This document shows positions 17,721 to 27,047 of a stretch of 64,000 nt of DNA, in pieces. The stretch covers positions 62,001 to 126,000 of the forward strand of contig NZ_FSRC01000002.1 in assembly GCF_900129785.1 (NCBI RefSeq). The letters run 5' to 3'. The DNA is from Algoriphagus halophilus (GTDB lineage: Bacteria; Bacteroidota; Bacteroidia; Cytophagales; Cyclobacteriaceae). Below the pieces are notes generated by a model, which was not told the origin of the DNA, searched no databases, and saw nothing but the letters and a program-made list of their open reading frames with translations. Positions within the stretch are counted from its first letter, which is position 1. Each line of letters begins with the position of its first letter. A program made the translations under genes and the position numbers.

Positions 17721-19010
17721 ATGAAAGTATTAATGTTTGGGTGGGAATTTCCACCACATATTTCTGGAGGACTTGGAACTGCTTGTTATGGTTTGGTAAA
17801 AGGTCTTTGCCACCATAATCAAGACATTATTTTTGTGGTCCCAAAGCTTTGGGGGGATGAAGAACCCATGGCTGATTTTGTAAATGCGAGTGACGTCACC
17901 ATTGATTATAGAGAAAAAAGATTCAAATCAATTTGGAAGAACTTAACCTATTTAGAAGTCAGTAGTTTTTTAGTTCCTTATTTGGGTCCAGAAGAGTATA
18001 AGAAATTCACAGACTATGCCATCCATGATCGAACAGATGTAGATGAAAGTATTTTTTCCACGAAGTACGAGTTCAGTGGAAAATACGGGAAAAATCTAAT
18101 GGAGGAAGTTTCCAGATATGCCTTGACAGGAGCTCAAATTGCCAGAGATAGAAGTGATTTTGAATTAATCCATGCCCACGATTGGCTATCTTTTCCTGCA
18201 GGAATTGCAGCTAAGGAAATAAGTGGTAAACCATTAGTAGCCCATGTACATGCTACCGAGTTTGATCGGTCTGGAGAATCCGTCAATCAAGTGGTCTATG
18301 ATATTGAAAGAGCTGGAATGCAAGCCGCTGATCATGTGGTTGCCGTAAGTCAGCTAACCAAAAATATTATCATCAGAAAATATGGGATCCCCGCCGAAAA
18401 GGTTTCAGTATTGCACAATGCCGTGTTGGATGCCAGTATTATTGAATCCACTTTTAAGAAAAAAGTACCTGAGAAGATCGTGACTTTTTTGGGAAGGATT
18501 ACTTTTCAAAAAGGCCCTGAATACTTTGTAGAAGCTGCCAAGAAAGTCATCGACCGAGATCCAAACGTTCGGTTTGTAATGGCAGGATCTGGAGATTTAC
18601 TCAATAGAATGATCGATCGTGTAGCTGAATTAAGAATTGCCACCAAATTCAACTTCACAGGGTTCCTCAAAGGTAAAGATGTGGATCACATGTATGCTAT
18701 CTCGGATGTATATGTCATGCCATCTGTTTCTGAGCCCTTTGGAATCTCCCCTTTGGAGGCTGTGCGACATAATACCCCAGTCATTATTTCAAAACAGTCA
18801 GGCGTAGCTGAGGTCTTGACCAATGCTATAAAAATTGACTTTTGGGATATTGATGCGATGGCCGATGCCATTTTTGCTCTTTTGCACTACAAGGGTATAT
18901 CCCAAATGTTTAAAGAGCTCGGAAGTGAAGAATTGAAGAAATTAAAATGGGAACATGTAGCCGCTAAGCTTGTTACCGTATACGAAAAAACTTTATCCCA
19001 AAGATCATGA
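17721..19010 (+). CDS. Glycosyltransferase family 4, glycogen synthase-like
   Basis: A 429-residue GT-B retaining glycosyltransferase. The N-terminus MFGWEFPPHISGGLGTA is the acceptor/nucleotide-sugar loop (PP.xGGLG). The C-terminal donor site has GRITFQKGPEYFVEA and SVSEPFGISPLEAV, whose E(x7)E layout belongs to GT4. Context between a debranching enzyme and a GH57 amylase suggests synthesis of alpha-glucan from a nucleotide sugar, but whether the donor is UDP- or ADP-glucose cannot be told. Its stop overlaps the next start by 4 bases. Confidence 0.88.
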   Translation: MKVLMFGWEFPPHISGGLGTACYGLVKGLCHHNQDIIFVVPKLWGDEEPMADFVNASDVTIDYREKRFKSIWKNLTYLEVSSFLVPYLGPEEYKKFTDYAIHDRTDVDESIFSTKYEFSGKYGKNLMEEVSRYALTGAQIARDRSDFELIHAHDWLSFPAGIAAKEISGKPLVAHVHATEFDRSGESVNQVVYDIERAGMQAADHVVAVSQLTKNIIIRKYGIPAEKVSVLHNAVLDASIIESTFKKKVPEKIVTFLGRITFQKGPEYFVEAAKKVIDRDPNVRFVMAGSGDLLNRMIDRVAELRIATKFNFTGFLKGKDVDHMYAISDVYVMPSVSEPFGISPLEAVRHNTPVIISKQSGVAEVLTNAIKIDFWDIDAMADAIFALLHYKGISQMFKELGSEELKKLKWEHVAAKLVTVYEKTLSQRS

Positions 19011-20215
19011 GAACTATTTGCTTTTATTTTCAAGTTCATCAACCCTTTCGCCTTAAACCTTACCGCTTTTTTGATATTGGTGAAGATCATCATTATTGGG
19101 ATGATTTCAGCAATCGGTCCATTATGAGAAAAGTAGCTCAGAAGTGCTACTTACCTATGAATGCATTACTCCTTGATTTGATCCATCACTACAATGGAGC
19201 ATTCAAAGTAAGTTTTTCCATTTCAGGAACGTTCATGGACCAAATGCAGGCATATGCTCCAGATGTGCTGGAAAGCTTCCAGAAACTGGTCAATACGGGT
19301 CATGTAGAACTTTTAAACGAGACATATTCCCACTCCTTAGCTTCTCTAAAAAGCAAGGATGAGTTTAAAGACTTGGTCCACAAACACCAAGCAAAAATCA
19401 AGGAGTTATTTAATGGCTATACTCCAAAGGTGTTCCGAAATACTGAATTAATCTATTCTGACGAAATTGGGGCAATGGTATCCGAATTAGGTTACGATGC
19501 CATGTTAACGGAAGGCGCCAAACATATTCTGGGATGGAAAAGCCCTAATTATGTGTATGTAAATAGCATTGAACCTAAGCTGAAAGTTTTATTGAAAAAT
19601 TTCCAACTGAGTGATGACATCGCCTTCAGGTTTGGCAATAAATCTTGGGATGATTACCCATTAACTACTGAGAAATTCATCAATTGGATCAATGCGATTC
19701 CCAATGAGGAAGAAACGCTGAACCTTTTCATGGATTACGAAACCTTTGGAGAACACCAGTGGGCTGAGACAGGAATTTTTGATTTCATGAAACACCTTCC
19801 TGAGGCAGTATTTACAAAGACTAACTTTTCTTTCTCTACTCCTTCAGAAATAGCTTCAAAAATCCCACCTGTTGGCAAAATCCATGTTCCGATTCCAATC
19901 TCATGGGCAGATGAAGAACGGGATCTAACCGCTTGGCTCGGAAATGATTTACAAGACGAAGCATTCGATCGATTATATGACCTTGAAAAGTTGGTCAACA
20001 CCATTGAGGATGAAGAAATAAAAAGGGACTGGAGGTATTTACAGACCTCTGACCACTTCTATTACATGTGTACCAAATTCTTCTCTGACGGAGATATACA
20101 TTCCTATTTTAGCCCTTATGATTCCCCCTATGATGCATTCATCAATTACATGAATGTACTCAGTGATTTTATGATCAGACTGAAAGAAAAATCCAGCGTA
20201 TCTGTAGAGGCTTAA
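19007..20215 (+). CDS. Glycoside hydrolase family 57 (alpha-amylase / 4-alpha-glucanotransferase type)
   Basis: A 402-residue GH57 protein. The N-terminal QVHQPFRL motif, the nucleophile region FRNTELIYSDE (Glu about 147) and the acid region MDYETFGEHQW (Asp about 242) are all present. The length fits a single-domain amylase. GH57 members include alpha-amylases, glucanotransferases and branching enzymes; with a synthase and debranching enzyme in the same operon, an intracellular alpha-glucan role is likely but the exact reaction is open. Translation is coupled to the upstream gene through an ATGA overlap. Confidence 0.88.
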   Translation: MRTICFYFQVHQPFRLKPYRFFDIGEDHHYWDDFSNRSIMRKVAQKCYLPMNALLLDLIHHYNGAFKVSFSISGTFMDQMQAYAPDVLESFQKLVNTGHVELLNETYSHSLASLKSKDEFKDLVHKHQAKIKELFNGYTPKVFRNTELIYSDEIGAMVSELGYDAMLTEGAKHILGWKSPNYVYVNSIEPKLKVLLKNFQLSDDIAFRFGNKSWDDYPLTTEKFINWINAIPNEEETLNLFMDYETFGEHQWAETGIFDFMKHLPEAVFTKTNFSFSTPSEIASKIPPVGKIHVPIPISWADEERDLTAWLGNDLQDEAFDRLYDLEKLVNTIEDEEIKRDWRYLQTSDHFYYMCTKFFSDGDIHSYFSPYDSPYDAFINYMNVLSDFMIRLKEKSSVSVEA

Positions 20216-20232
20216 ATGCCATATAAACTAAA

Positions 20233-20262
20233 AAAGGCCGGATTTACCGGCCTTTCATTTTT
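20233..20262. terminator. Bidirectional terminator between glycogen operon and panB
   Basis: AAAGGCCGG / CCGGCCTTT (20233-20241, 20247-20255) with an ATTTA loop, an A-run before and a T-rich run after. Confidence 0.88.
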
Positions 20263-20268
20263 TCAATC

Positions 20269-21090
20269 TTAATAACTTTCAGATTCATTGGGGAAATCCC
20301 GACTTTTTACATCCTTGATGTAATTGGTAAATGCATCCATCATAACTGATTGCAAATCCGCATATTGTCTCAAAAACCTAGGCTTAAACTCTTGGGTGAT
20401 TCCTAATAAATCGTGTACCACTAACACTTGACCGTCTACATCTCCTCCTGCTCCGATTCCAATGACTGGAATTGACACTGATTCTGCTACTTTTTTAGCC
20501 AAAGAGGCAGGTATTTTTTCCAACACAATGGCAAAACATCCACATTCCTCTAACAGCTTGGCATCTTCTAGCAATTTTTGTGCTTCTGCAGATTCTTTAG
20601 CTCTGACACTATAGGTCCCAAATTTATAGATTGACTGAGGAGTTAAGCCCAAATGTCCCATGACTGGAACACCAGCACTCAAAATCCTCACTACAGATTC
20701 TTTAATCTCAGCGCCGCCTTCTACTTTAATGGCATGAGCTCCTGACTCCTTCATGATTCGAATAGCAGAACGCAAAGCCTCAGAACTATTCCCCTGATAG
20801 GATCCGAAAGGAATGTCGACCACTACAAAGGCTCTGCTGACAGCTCTCACTACAGAAGATGCATGATAGATCATCTGGTCCAAAGTGATCGGAAGGGTGG
20901 TTTCATGACCTGCCATCACATTGGAAGCGGAATCTCCCACCAGAATAATATCAATTCCTGCATCATCTACGATTTTTGCCATCGAAAAATCATAGGCAGT
21001 AAGCATAGATATTTTTTCACCACGGTTCTTCATTTCCTGAAGGATATGAGTAGTGATTCTTTTAATATTTGCTGAAGAATGAACAGACAT
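20269..21090 (-). CDS. panB: 3-methyl-2-oxobutanoate hydroxymethyltransferase
   Basis: First step of pantothenate synthesis: transfers a hydroxymethyl group from methylene-tetrahydrofolate to ketoisovalerate. It has 273 residues, normal for PanB. Recognisable segments are [17 protein letters not shown], the metal-site [26 protein letters not shown] and GLTPQS. It begins 3 bases after the stop of the PyrR-like phosphoribosyltransferase, so the two are co-transcribed. No panC is present nearby. Confidence 0.95.
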   Translation of the reverse strand: MSVHSSANIKRITTHILQEMKNRGEKISMLTAYDFSMAKIVDDAGIDIILVGDSASNVMAGHETTLPITLDQMIYHASSVVRAVSRAFVVVDIPFGSYQGNSSEALRSAIRIMKESGAHAIKVEGGAEIKESVVRILSAGVPVMGHLGLTPQSIYKFGTYSVRAKESAEAQKLLEDAKLLEECGCFAIVLEKIPASLAKKVAESVSIPVIGIGAGGDVDGQVLVVHDLLGITQEFKPRFLRQYADLQSVMMDAFTNYIKDVKSRDFPNESESY

Positions 21091-21093
21091 GAT

Positions 21094-21585
21094 TTAAAGT
21101 AAATGGACAGAATATTGGTCACCGGAAAAATCTACCTTGATGTGCTCATTAAGAGTAGTTGAGAGTTCATAACCCGTATAATCCGGCTTGATTGGAAATT
21201 GGCCATGGCTTCTATTTACCAGTACCGCTATTTCCATCTTATATAATTCTTTGTCTAGAAAAGGTTTCATCGCGTAGGCAAGTGTTTTTCCTGTATTTAA
21301 CACATCGTCCACAAGGATTAATGTTTTTCCGGAAAGCTCGATCTCTTCAGACAATTCAATCTCCTCTGAATGTAAATTACTTTTATCCAAAATAACTTCT
21401 ATCTCCTCAATAGTTAATGGAGAGATAGTTCGTAATTCCTGGGCTAATAAATCCGCTAAAATGGTTCCCATTCCTGTGATTCCCGCAAAAACTACTCCTG
21501 CGGAATTGAGATTTCTTTCATAAATCTCAAATGCCATCCGGGTGATTTTTTTCTTGATCTGATGATGATTGAGTACTTCGCTCAT
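21094..21585 (-). CDS. PyrR-like phosphoribosyltransferase
   Basis: A 163-residue type I phosphoribosyltransferase. The PRPP motif is LILVDDVLNTGKTL (about 89-102) and AVLVNRSHGQFPIKPDYTG matches the C-terminal half of PyrR. In Gram-positives PyrR is an RNA-binding attenuator of the pyr operon with weak uracil phosphoribosyltransferase activity. In Bacteroidota a regulatory role is not established, and no pyr operon is attached here. It lies directly upstream of panB on the same strand. Confidence 0.8.
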   Translation of the reverse strand: MSEVLNHHQIKKKITRMAFEIYERNLNSAGVVFAGITGMGTILADLLAQELRTISPLTIEEIEVILDKSNLHSEEIELSEEIELSGKTLILVDDVLNTGKTLAYAMKPFLDKELYKMEIAVLVNRSHGQFPIKPDYTGYELSTTLNEHIKVDFSGDQYSVHLL

Positions 21586-21646
21586 AGGATAAAATTATAA
21601 TTTGAAAATTAGACCAATTCTCTAAGGTTTCAAAATTAAGATATGC

Positions 21647-22570
21647 TTAACGGTAGGAATCCTCCTCATTCAAGATGTTGAGATAACTCTGATATCGATA
21701 AGGATGGATATACCCTTCTTCTACTTTCTTCCGAACTACACAGCCAGGCTCGTTGATATGCCGACAATTATTGTATTTACATTCACCGAGGTATTTTCTC
21801 ATCTCTGGGAAATAATGTGACAACTCATAGTCCTCTACATCCAAAATACCAAACTCCTTAATTCCAGGAGTATCAATCAAATCTCCTCCCCCCTTCACCG
21901 GAAAAAGCTCAGCGAAGGTTGTAGTATGAACACCTTTAGCGCTAAACCCCGAAATTTCCTTGGTGTCTTGTGATGCCTCAGGAACAAGCTTATTCAAAAG
22001 TGTTGATTTGCCTACGCCAGAATGCCCCGCTATCAATGTAGATTTACCTTGAAGTAAGGGATGAAATTTATCCAATAAATCTTTGTCATTTATAGCTGAA
22101 ATCTCAATCACTTGGTACCCCAATGGTTCATAAATCTCATGGATATCAAGTAACCAATCTTCCGCATCCTCGCCTTCCAGAAGATCCACTTTATTCACAA
22201 CCAAAATCGCCGGAATCCTAAAACTCTCAGTACTTACCAAAAATCGATCTATAAAACCTAATGAAGTCCTTGGCTTTTTCATAGTTATTACCAACATGGA
22301 CTGATCCACATTACTGGCAATGATATGTGAGAAATGCTGTTTGCGTGTGGATTTACGGATCACATAATTTTCTCTAGGATGTATCGCAGAAATTATCGCT
22401 GTTTCTTGGTTTTCTTCTTTCGATAAAGTCACCCAGTCCCCCACCGCAATAGGATTCGTTAACTTCAAATCCTCCTGCTTGAACTTGCCTTTCAACCTTG
22501 CAGAAATAAATTCTGAGTCGGTTTTGACGACATACCAACTGCCTGTTGACTTTATAACTCTACCTTCCAT
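21647..22570 (-). CDS. rsgA: Ribosome small subunit-dependent GTPase A
   Basis: Circularly permuted GTPase that checks late 30S assembly. The 307-residue protein has an N-terminal OB-fold, then G4 NKVD (126-129) before G1 GHSGVGKS (182-189) and G3 DTPG (233-236), which is the permuted order diagnostic of RsgA. The C-terminal zinc site is C264, C269, H271 and C277. Its start overlaps the end of waaA by 11 bases, so the two are translated from one transcript. Confidence 0.95.
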   Translation of the reverse strand: MEGRVIKSTGSWYVVKTDSEFISARLKGKFKQEDLKLTNPIAVGDWVTLSKEENQETAIISAIHPRENYVIRKSTRKQHFSHIIASNVDQSMLVITMKKPRTSLGFIDRFLVSTESFRIPAILVVNKVDLLEGEDAEDWLLDIHEIYEPLGYQVIEISAINDKDLLDKFHPLLQGKSTLIAGHSGVGKSTLLNKLVPEASQDTKEISGFSAKGVHTTTFAELFPVKGGGDLIDTPGIKEFGILDVEDYELSHYFPEMRKYLGECKYNNCRHINEPGCVVRKKVEEGYIHPYRYQSYLNILNEEDSYR

Positions 22571-23810
22571 TGAGTGGATAATTTAACAAAACCCGATTGA
22601 TTATCTTTTCTGCTGCTCCTATATTGGCAGAAACCCAGTGATTCGAGGCTTCTTTCGCTTTCTGGTAAAACTCCTCTACTTGCAATTCCTCAAATACTTT
22701 TTTTAGGTCCTCCGCATTTTTTACTTCAAAACCACAGCCTTCATTCACACTTTGCTCTGATTCAGGGAATTTCGAGGTGTTTTTCAATGATCCGAAAAGT
22801 ACAGGAATTCCAAACCCCAATGGTTCTAGAATATTATGCAGTCCTTTTCCAAAAGCTCCTCCCACATAAGCAAAATCTCCATACTGATACAAAGAAGAAA
22901 GCATCCCAATATTATCGATAAACAACACCTGCTTTCCTTCAAAATCCTTAGTCTCAGAATACTTGGTGGAAGGAAGTTGAATTGAATTCGCCCAAGCAGC
23001 CATAGGCTCAGGAGACAAATCATGAGGTGCTATGATCCATAAATAATCTTTTACCTGATTCATAAGTGGAATGAGGATTTCCATATCCTCTTCCCAAACT
23101 GATCCCAATACCATGACTTTTTTATCTTGGGCCCAAGATTCGATTTCAGGGAAAGTCTTTGGAGAGCGGGCAGTTTCCACCACTCGGTCAAATCTTGTAT
23201 CCCCTGCCAAAATCCCATTTGAATACCCTATGTGCTCTAAAAGGTCCAGACTAGCTTGATTTTGAGTAAATATTTGATCCAGTTTGAATAATATGCTTCT
23301 AAAGAAACCATCTGACTTGAAATACTTTTGAGTTGGCCTGAATGAAGCTGAAAAAAGAATGATAGGCACCTTTTTCTGGGACAAAGCCAAAATATGATGA
23401 TACCATAGGTCATATTTTACAAAAAAAGCAATACTCGGATTTAAGATGCTTACAAATTCAAAAGCCCATGATTTTCTATCTAAGGAAATATAAGTGATGT
23501 AATCTACATGAGCCTGAGATTTCCTAATCGCAATATCGTATCCCGATGGACTGAAGAAACTTACCAAAATAAATAGAGAAGGTTTTTCTTGCTTTAATTT
23601 GGCTATTACCGGCTTTGCCTGTTCATATTCTCCTAAGGACGCAACATGAAACCAAGCCAAATCTCCGGGATTTTTCGATCTGAAATTTTGCAGATTCTTA
23701 TGCAGACCCTTTCGCCCTTTTAAAAAATGGTTAATCTTTGCACTAAATAAGCCAACTAAAGGCAATAAATAGGTTATCAGTGCGATCGCTATTCTATACA
23801 GCAAATTCAT
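22560..23810 (-). CDS. waaA: 3-deoxy-D-manno-octulosonic acid (Kdo) transferase
   Basis: Adds Kdo to lipid A precursor at the inner membrane. Start 23810 gives the usual N-terminus MNLLYRIAIALITYLLPLV, a membrane anchor; the frame is open 16 codons further upstream without any feature. The protein has 416 residues with GT-B features: PGDLAWFHVASLGEYEQAKP near the N-terminus and a C-terminal GGAFGKGLHNILEP donor site. An exact -7 box, TACTTTTG, ends only four bases before this ATG, so the message may be leaderless. It overlaps rsgA by 11 bases. Confidence 0.92.
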   Translation of the reverse strand: MNLLYRIAIALITYLLPLVGLFSAKINHFLKGRKGLHKNLQNFRSKNPGDLAWFHVASLGEYEQAKPVIAKLKQEKPSLFILVSFFSPSGYDIAIRKSQAHVDYITYISLDRKSWAFEFVSILNPSIAFFVKYDLWYHHILALSQKKVPIILFSASFRPTQKYFKSDGFFRSILFKLDQIFTQNQASLDLLEHIGYSNGILAGDTRFDRVVETARSPKTFPEIESWAQDKKVMVLGSVWEEDMEILIPLMNQVKDYLWIIAPHDLSPEPMAAWANSIQLPSTKYSETKDFEGKQVLFIDNIGMLSSLYQYGDFAYVGGAFGKGLHNILEPLGFGIPVLFGSLKNTSKFPESEQSVNEGCGFEVKNAEDLKKVFEELQVEEFYQKAKEASNHWVSANIGAAEKIINRVLLNYPLNGR

Positions 23811-23814
23811 TTGC

Positions 23815-23822
23815 CAAAAGTA
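23815..23822 (-). promoter_or_regulatory. -7 element abutting the waaA start
   Basis: TACTTTTG on the minus strand, four bases before the ATG. It is an exact consensus match without a TTG at the proper distance. If used, transcription starts at or next to the A of the ATG. Confidence 0.45.
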
Positions 23823-24001
23823 GCCAAACGCTATGACATCTTTAGCATGACTAACCAAGGGTTTGAATTAATCCATTAAAAATGCTTTTATTTTTATTTC
23901 GACTTAAAAAAATAAAAATTCTCACGTGCATTTAACCTTAAAATTAAGTACTTTCAAAAGCATCTGTTTTTTAAAAAAAAATCGGTCGGAGTAATTGAGA
24001 T

Positions 24002-24487
24002 ATGATTAGAGTTTTATTCGTTTGTTTAGGTAATATTTGTAGGTCGCCCTTGGCGGAAGCTATTTTTGATGCGAAAATCAAAGAAGCGAATCTTCCCACG
24101 ACTTTTAAATCGGATAGTGCTGGCACATCAGATTTTCATATTGGAGAGCTTCCAGATGAACGAACCATATTGATTGGAAAAAAATATGGGCTCCCTATCA
24201 ACCATAGAGGAAGACAAGTCAACAGAACGGATTTCAGGGATTTTGATTACATCCTTGCCATGGATGATAACAATCTCAGGAACTTAAACAATATGAAAGT
24301 TAGGTTTGGATATCCTGACAAAGAGGTTCATCTCATGAGAGATTTTGTCCCAGGGTCCGAGGGTAAGTCTGTTCCAGACCCTTATTATGGGGGTGAGGAA
24401 GGCTTCGAAGAAATCTATAAAATTTTAGATAAAGCAATCGATAAGTTCCTTGAGAAAGTAATAGAGACACATCAACTCTATGTATGA
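24002..24487 (+). CDS. Low-molecular-weight protein tyrosine phosphatase family
   Basis: A 161-residue phosphatase with the P-loop C8-x5-R14 followed by Ser (VCLGNICRSPLAEA) and the general acid Asp in DPYYGG (about 125). These define the LMW-PTP fold. The next gene, a fructosamine-kinase homologue, overlaps it by 8 bases. In other bacteria this pairing has been taken to mean that the phosphatase removes phosphate from ribulosamine-5-phosphate adducts on proteins before the kinase acts. A role on tyrosine phosphate or in capsule regulation is the alternative. Confidence 0.9.
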   Translation: MIRVLFVCLGNICRSPLAEAIFDAKIKEANLPTTFKSDSAGTSDFHIGELPDERTILIGKKYGLPINHRGRQVNRTDFRDFDYILAMDDNNLRNLNNMKVRFGYPDKEVHLMRDFVPGSEGKSVPDPYYGGEEGFEEIYKILDKAIDKFLEKVIETHQLYV

Positions 24488-25355
24488 TTTGAATGATATC
24501 TATGAAAAAGTACTTTATCAAAGCCTGGGTCCACAGGTAAAATTAAAATCAGCCTCTTTGGTTGCGGCAGGTAACCACAACCAAGGAATACGCATTGAAA
24601 CCAACGATGGAAACTTCTTTCTCAAATTAAACTTTGACCATGAGAAAGATATCCTCCACAAAGAATCTCAAGGGCTAGATTACTTAAGAAAAAACACATT
24701 TCTTCAAATTCCTGAAACATTTGGTTGTGGAAGGGTTGGAGACTATAATTTTTTATTATCTGAATTCATCCCCTCTGGTAGATATCAATTAGATTACTGG
24801 GAAACTCTGGGCTTTGGATTGGCTGATTTACACTTAAAAACAAGTAAATCATTTGGACTCTCAGAGGACAATTATATCGCCACCTTAAATCAAAGAAATC
24901 TACAAACTTCCAGTTGGGTAGACTTTTACATTGAACAACGATTAGAACCCTTACTAGGCAAAGCCTATTTTGACAGGTTAATCCCTTTGGATTTTTTAAA
25001 AAAATTCCAATCGATATACCAGGTGATAGAAAAAATCATCCCCCCCGAAAAACCTTCTTTACTCCATGGAGATTTATGGTCAGGGAATGTATTATGTAAC
25101 CCGGAAGGTCAACCTTGCTTGATTGATCCTGCCGTTTATTTCGGTCATAGGGAAATGGACATCGCCTTTAGCAGACTTTTTGGAGGATTTGATTCTCGAT
25201 TTTATCAATCCTATGAATCCATTATACCATTGGAACCTGATTTTGAAGCCAGAATGGGCATTTATAATTTATATCCTTTGCTTGTTCATTTGAACCTATT
25301 CGGGACAGCCTATCTCCCCGGAATTGAAAGAATCATATTGAGATATGTCCGTTGA
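24480..25355 (+). CDS. Fructosamine/ribulosamine 3-kinase family protein
   Basis: A 291-residue kinase-like protein of PF03881. The catalytic loop is LLHGDLWSGNVL (about 193-204) and the metal-binding segment LIDPAVYFGHREMDIAF, both typical of fructosamine kinases. Bacterial members mostly phosphorylate ribulosamines or erythrulosamines at O-3, which destabilises the sugar adduct and repairs glycated proteins. Overlaps on both sides (8 bases upstream, 11 downstream) tie it to the phosphatase and a GNAT gene. Confidence 0.9.
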   Translation: MYDLNDIYEKVLYQSLGPQVKLKSASLVAAGNHNQGIRIETNDGNFFLKLNFDHEKDILHKESQGLDYLRKNTFLQIPETFGCGRVGDYNFLLSEFIPSGRYQLDYWETLGFGLADLHLKTSKSFGLSEDNYIATLNQRNLQTSSWVDFYIEQRLEPLLGKAYFDRLIPLDFLKKFQSIYQVIEKIIPPEKPSLLHGDLWSGNVLCNPEGQPCLIDPAVYFGHREMDIAFSRLFGGFDSRFYQSYESIIPLEPDFEARMGIYNLYPLLVHLNLFGTAYLPGIERIILRYVR

Positions 25356-25851
25356 AAATGAGACAAAGGTTCGATTTGCCTTAGAAAGAGACCTTCAGGC
25401 AATCTTGGAAATCAACAACCATGAAATCAAGCATTCCACAGTCAATTATGACTATGCCCCCAAAACCTTAGAATTCCAAAACTACTGGTTCCAAGAAAAA
25501 GCTAAAGCAGGGTTTCCTATTCTGGTTGCAGAACGAGAAAACCAAATTGTAGGCTTCGCGACCTACGGTACCTTTAGGCCAAAACCAGGATATCAATTTA
25601 CTGTAGAGCATTCCGTATATATCCATCCCCAATTTAGAGGAAAAGGAATAGGGTATTCATTGATGAAAGAATTGATTTCCCACGCCAAAGAAAAAGGGTT
25701 TCACCTCATGGTTGGTGGAATAGATGCAAGCAACCTTAATAGTCTTCATTTCCACAGGAAATTAGGCTTTCAGGAAGTTGGAAGATTTAAAGAAGTAGGC
25801 TGGAAATTTGATCAATGGCTGGACTTAATATTTGTGCAGCGACCACTTTAA
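25345..25851 (+). CDS. GNAT family N-acetyltransferase (phosphinothricin acetyltransferase-like)
   Basis: A 168-residue GNAT protein. The acetyl-CoA loop is HPQFRGKGIGYSLM, and the C-terminal SLHFHRKLGFQEVGRFKEVGWKFDQWLD is typical of the Pat/MnaT subgroup, which acetylates phosphinothricin, methionine sulfoximine or similar amines. The actual substrate is unknown. It overlaps the kinase gene by 11 bases, making it the third member of the putative deglycation operon; an acetyltransferase acting on a released amine is speculation. Confidence 0.85.
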   Translation: MSVENETKVRFALERDLQAILEINNHEIKHSTVNYDYAPKTLEFQNYWFQEKAKAGFPILVAERENQIVGFATYGTFRPKPGYQFTVEHSVYIHPQFRGKGIGYSLMKELISHAKEKGFHLMVGGIDASNLNSLHFHRKLGFQEVGRFKEVGWKFDQWLDLIFVQRPL

Positions 25852-25859
25852 GCAATTTT

Positions 25860-26978
25860 TTAGACCAAAGAAATTTTCCTTCCCTCTTTTACTGCTTTAT
25901 AAATTGCATCAATAATCACCATGTCTTTCAAGCCCTCCTCTCCATCAACTGGAACCAAAGGCTTTTTCCCATCCAGAATGATCGCGGCCATTTCATCCAT
26001 TTGGGTGGTTTGATGCGTGACATGCGGATGGTTCAAAGGACCTTTGTGGGTTCTACCTTCAATTGGACCATAGCCTGTAGAAGGTTGCATTTCTGCAAAA
26101 CCATTTAAGCCATTCAGGAAGAACTTATCCAAATTATTCATGCTATAAGTAGATAGACAAGACGCTACAGCACCTCCTGGGAAACCTAACTGAAATTGAA
26201 TCGTTTCGTCTACCCCCTCTTTAAATTTCTCAGGATTATTTTTGGTCTCTTGAGCAGTTACCCAAATAGGTTCTTCTCCTATCATATACCTTGCTCCATT
26301 AATGGAGTATATCCCAATATCCATCATAGCTCCTCCCCCTGACAGCTCATAATTGAGTCTCCACTGGGTAGGATCACCTATAATAAAACCACTAAGTCCC
26401 TGAAAAAACAAGATTTTTCCAAATTCCCCATTCATCCTCATTTTAATCACTTCTTGGGTTTTGGCCTCAAAATGCATCCTATATCCAATCAGTAATTTTA
26501 CTCCAGCAGCCTTACATGCATCCACCATTTCCTTTGCTTCAGAGGCATTCACTGCCATTGGTTTTTCACAAATCACATGTTTACCTGCATTTGCCACTCC
26601 AATCGCATGTTCCTTATGGAGTCCATTGGGAGTAATTACATAAACTGCATCAATATCCGGATTATCCTTAATTTGGGAATAGGTCTCATAATTGTAGCAG
26701 TTTTTTGCAGGAATATTGTACTCTTCTTGCCAAGCTTCAATTTTGGAAGGAGTTCCACTGATTACTCCAACTAATTTTGCCCTTTTACAATCTTTCATTG
26801 CACGGGCAACACGACTGCCATAACTGCCTAATCCCATGATGGCTACTCTTAAGGGTTTTTCGTCCATTGCATTCATGTTTAATTCTTCATTTGCTCCCAA
26901 TAGAGGAGAAAAAGGTGAAAGGTTCAAAGCTAAAGCTGATATGCCTGCCTTTTGTAAGAAAATTCTTCTGGTTTTCAT
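25860..26978 (-). CDS. Gfo/Idh/MocA family oxidoreductase, probably exported
   Basis: A 372-residue dinucleotide-dependent oxidoreductase. The N-terminus MKTRRIFLQKAGISALALN has a twin-arginine-like RRIFL motif and a hydrophobic stretch, suggesting Tat export. The Rossmann motif IMGLGSYGSRVARA follows at about 47-60, and CEKPMAVN is the conserved EKP catalytic motif. The pattern resembles glucose-fructose oxidoreductase-type periplasmic enzymes with tightly bound NADP. The sugar substrate cannot be deduced. It converges with the GNAT gene with an 8-base gap. Confidence 0.88.
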   Translation of the reverse strand: MKTRRIFLQKAGISALALNLSPFSPLLGANEELNMNAMDEKPLRVAIMGLGSYGSRVARAMKDCKRAKLVGVISGTPSKIEAWQEEYNIPAKNCYNYETYSQIKDNPDIDAVYVITPNGLHKEHAIGVANAGKHVICEKPMAVNASEAKEMVDACKAAGVKLLIGYRMHFEAKTQEVIKMRMNGEFGKILFFQGLSGFIIGDPTQWRLNYELSGGGAMMDIGIYSINGARYMIGEEPIWVTAQETKNNPEKFKEGVDETIQFQLGFPGGAVASCLSTYSMNNLDKFFLNGLNGFAEMQPSTGYGPIEGRTHKGPLNHPHVTHQTTQMDEMAAIILDGKKPLVPVDGEEGLKDMVIIDAIYKAVKEGRKISLV

Positions 26979-27047
26979 AGAAATCTGAGGTGGGGGTTAT
27001 CTTGTTTTTGAAAATACTCAAAATCAGACAAAAGAACCTGATAAAGG

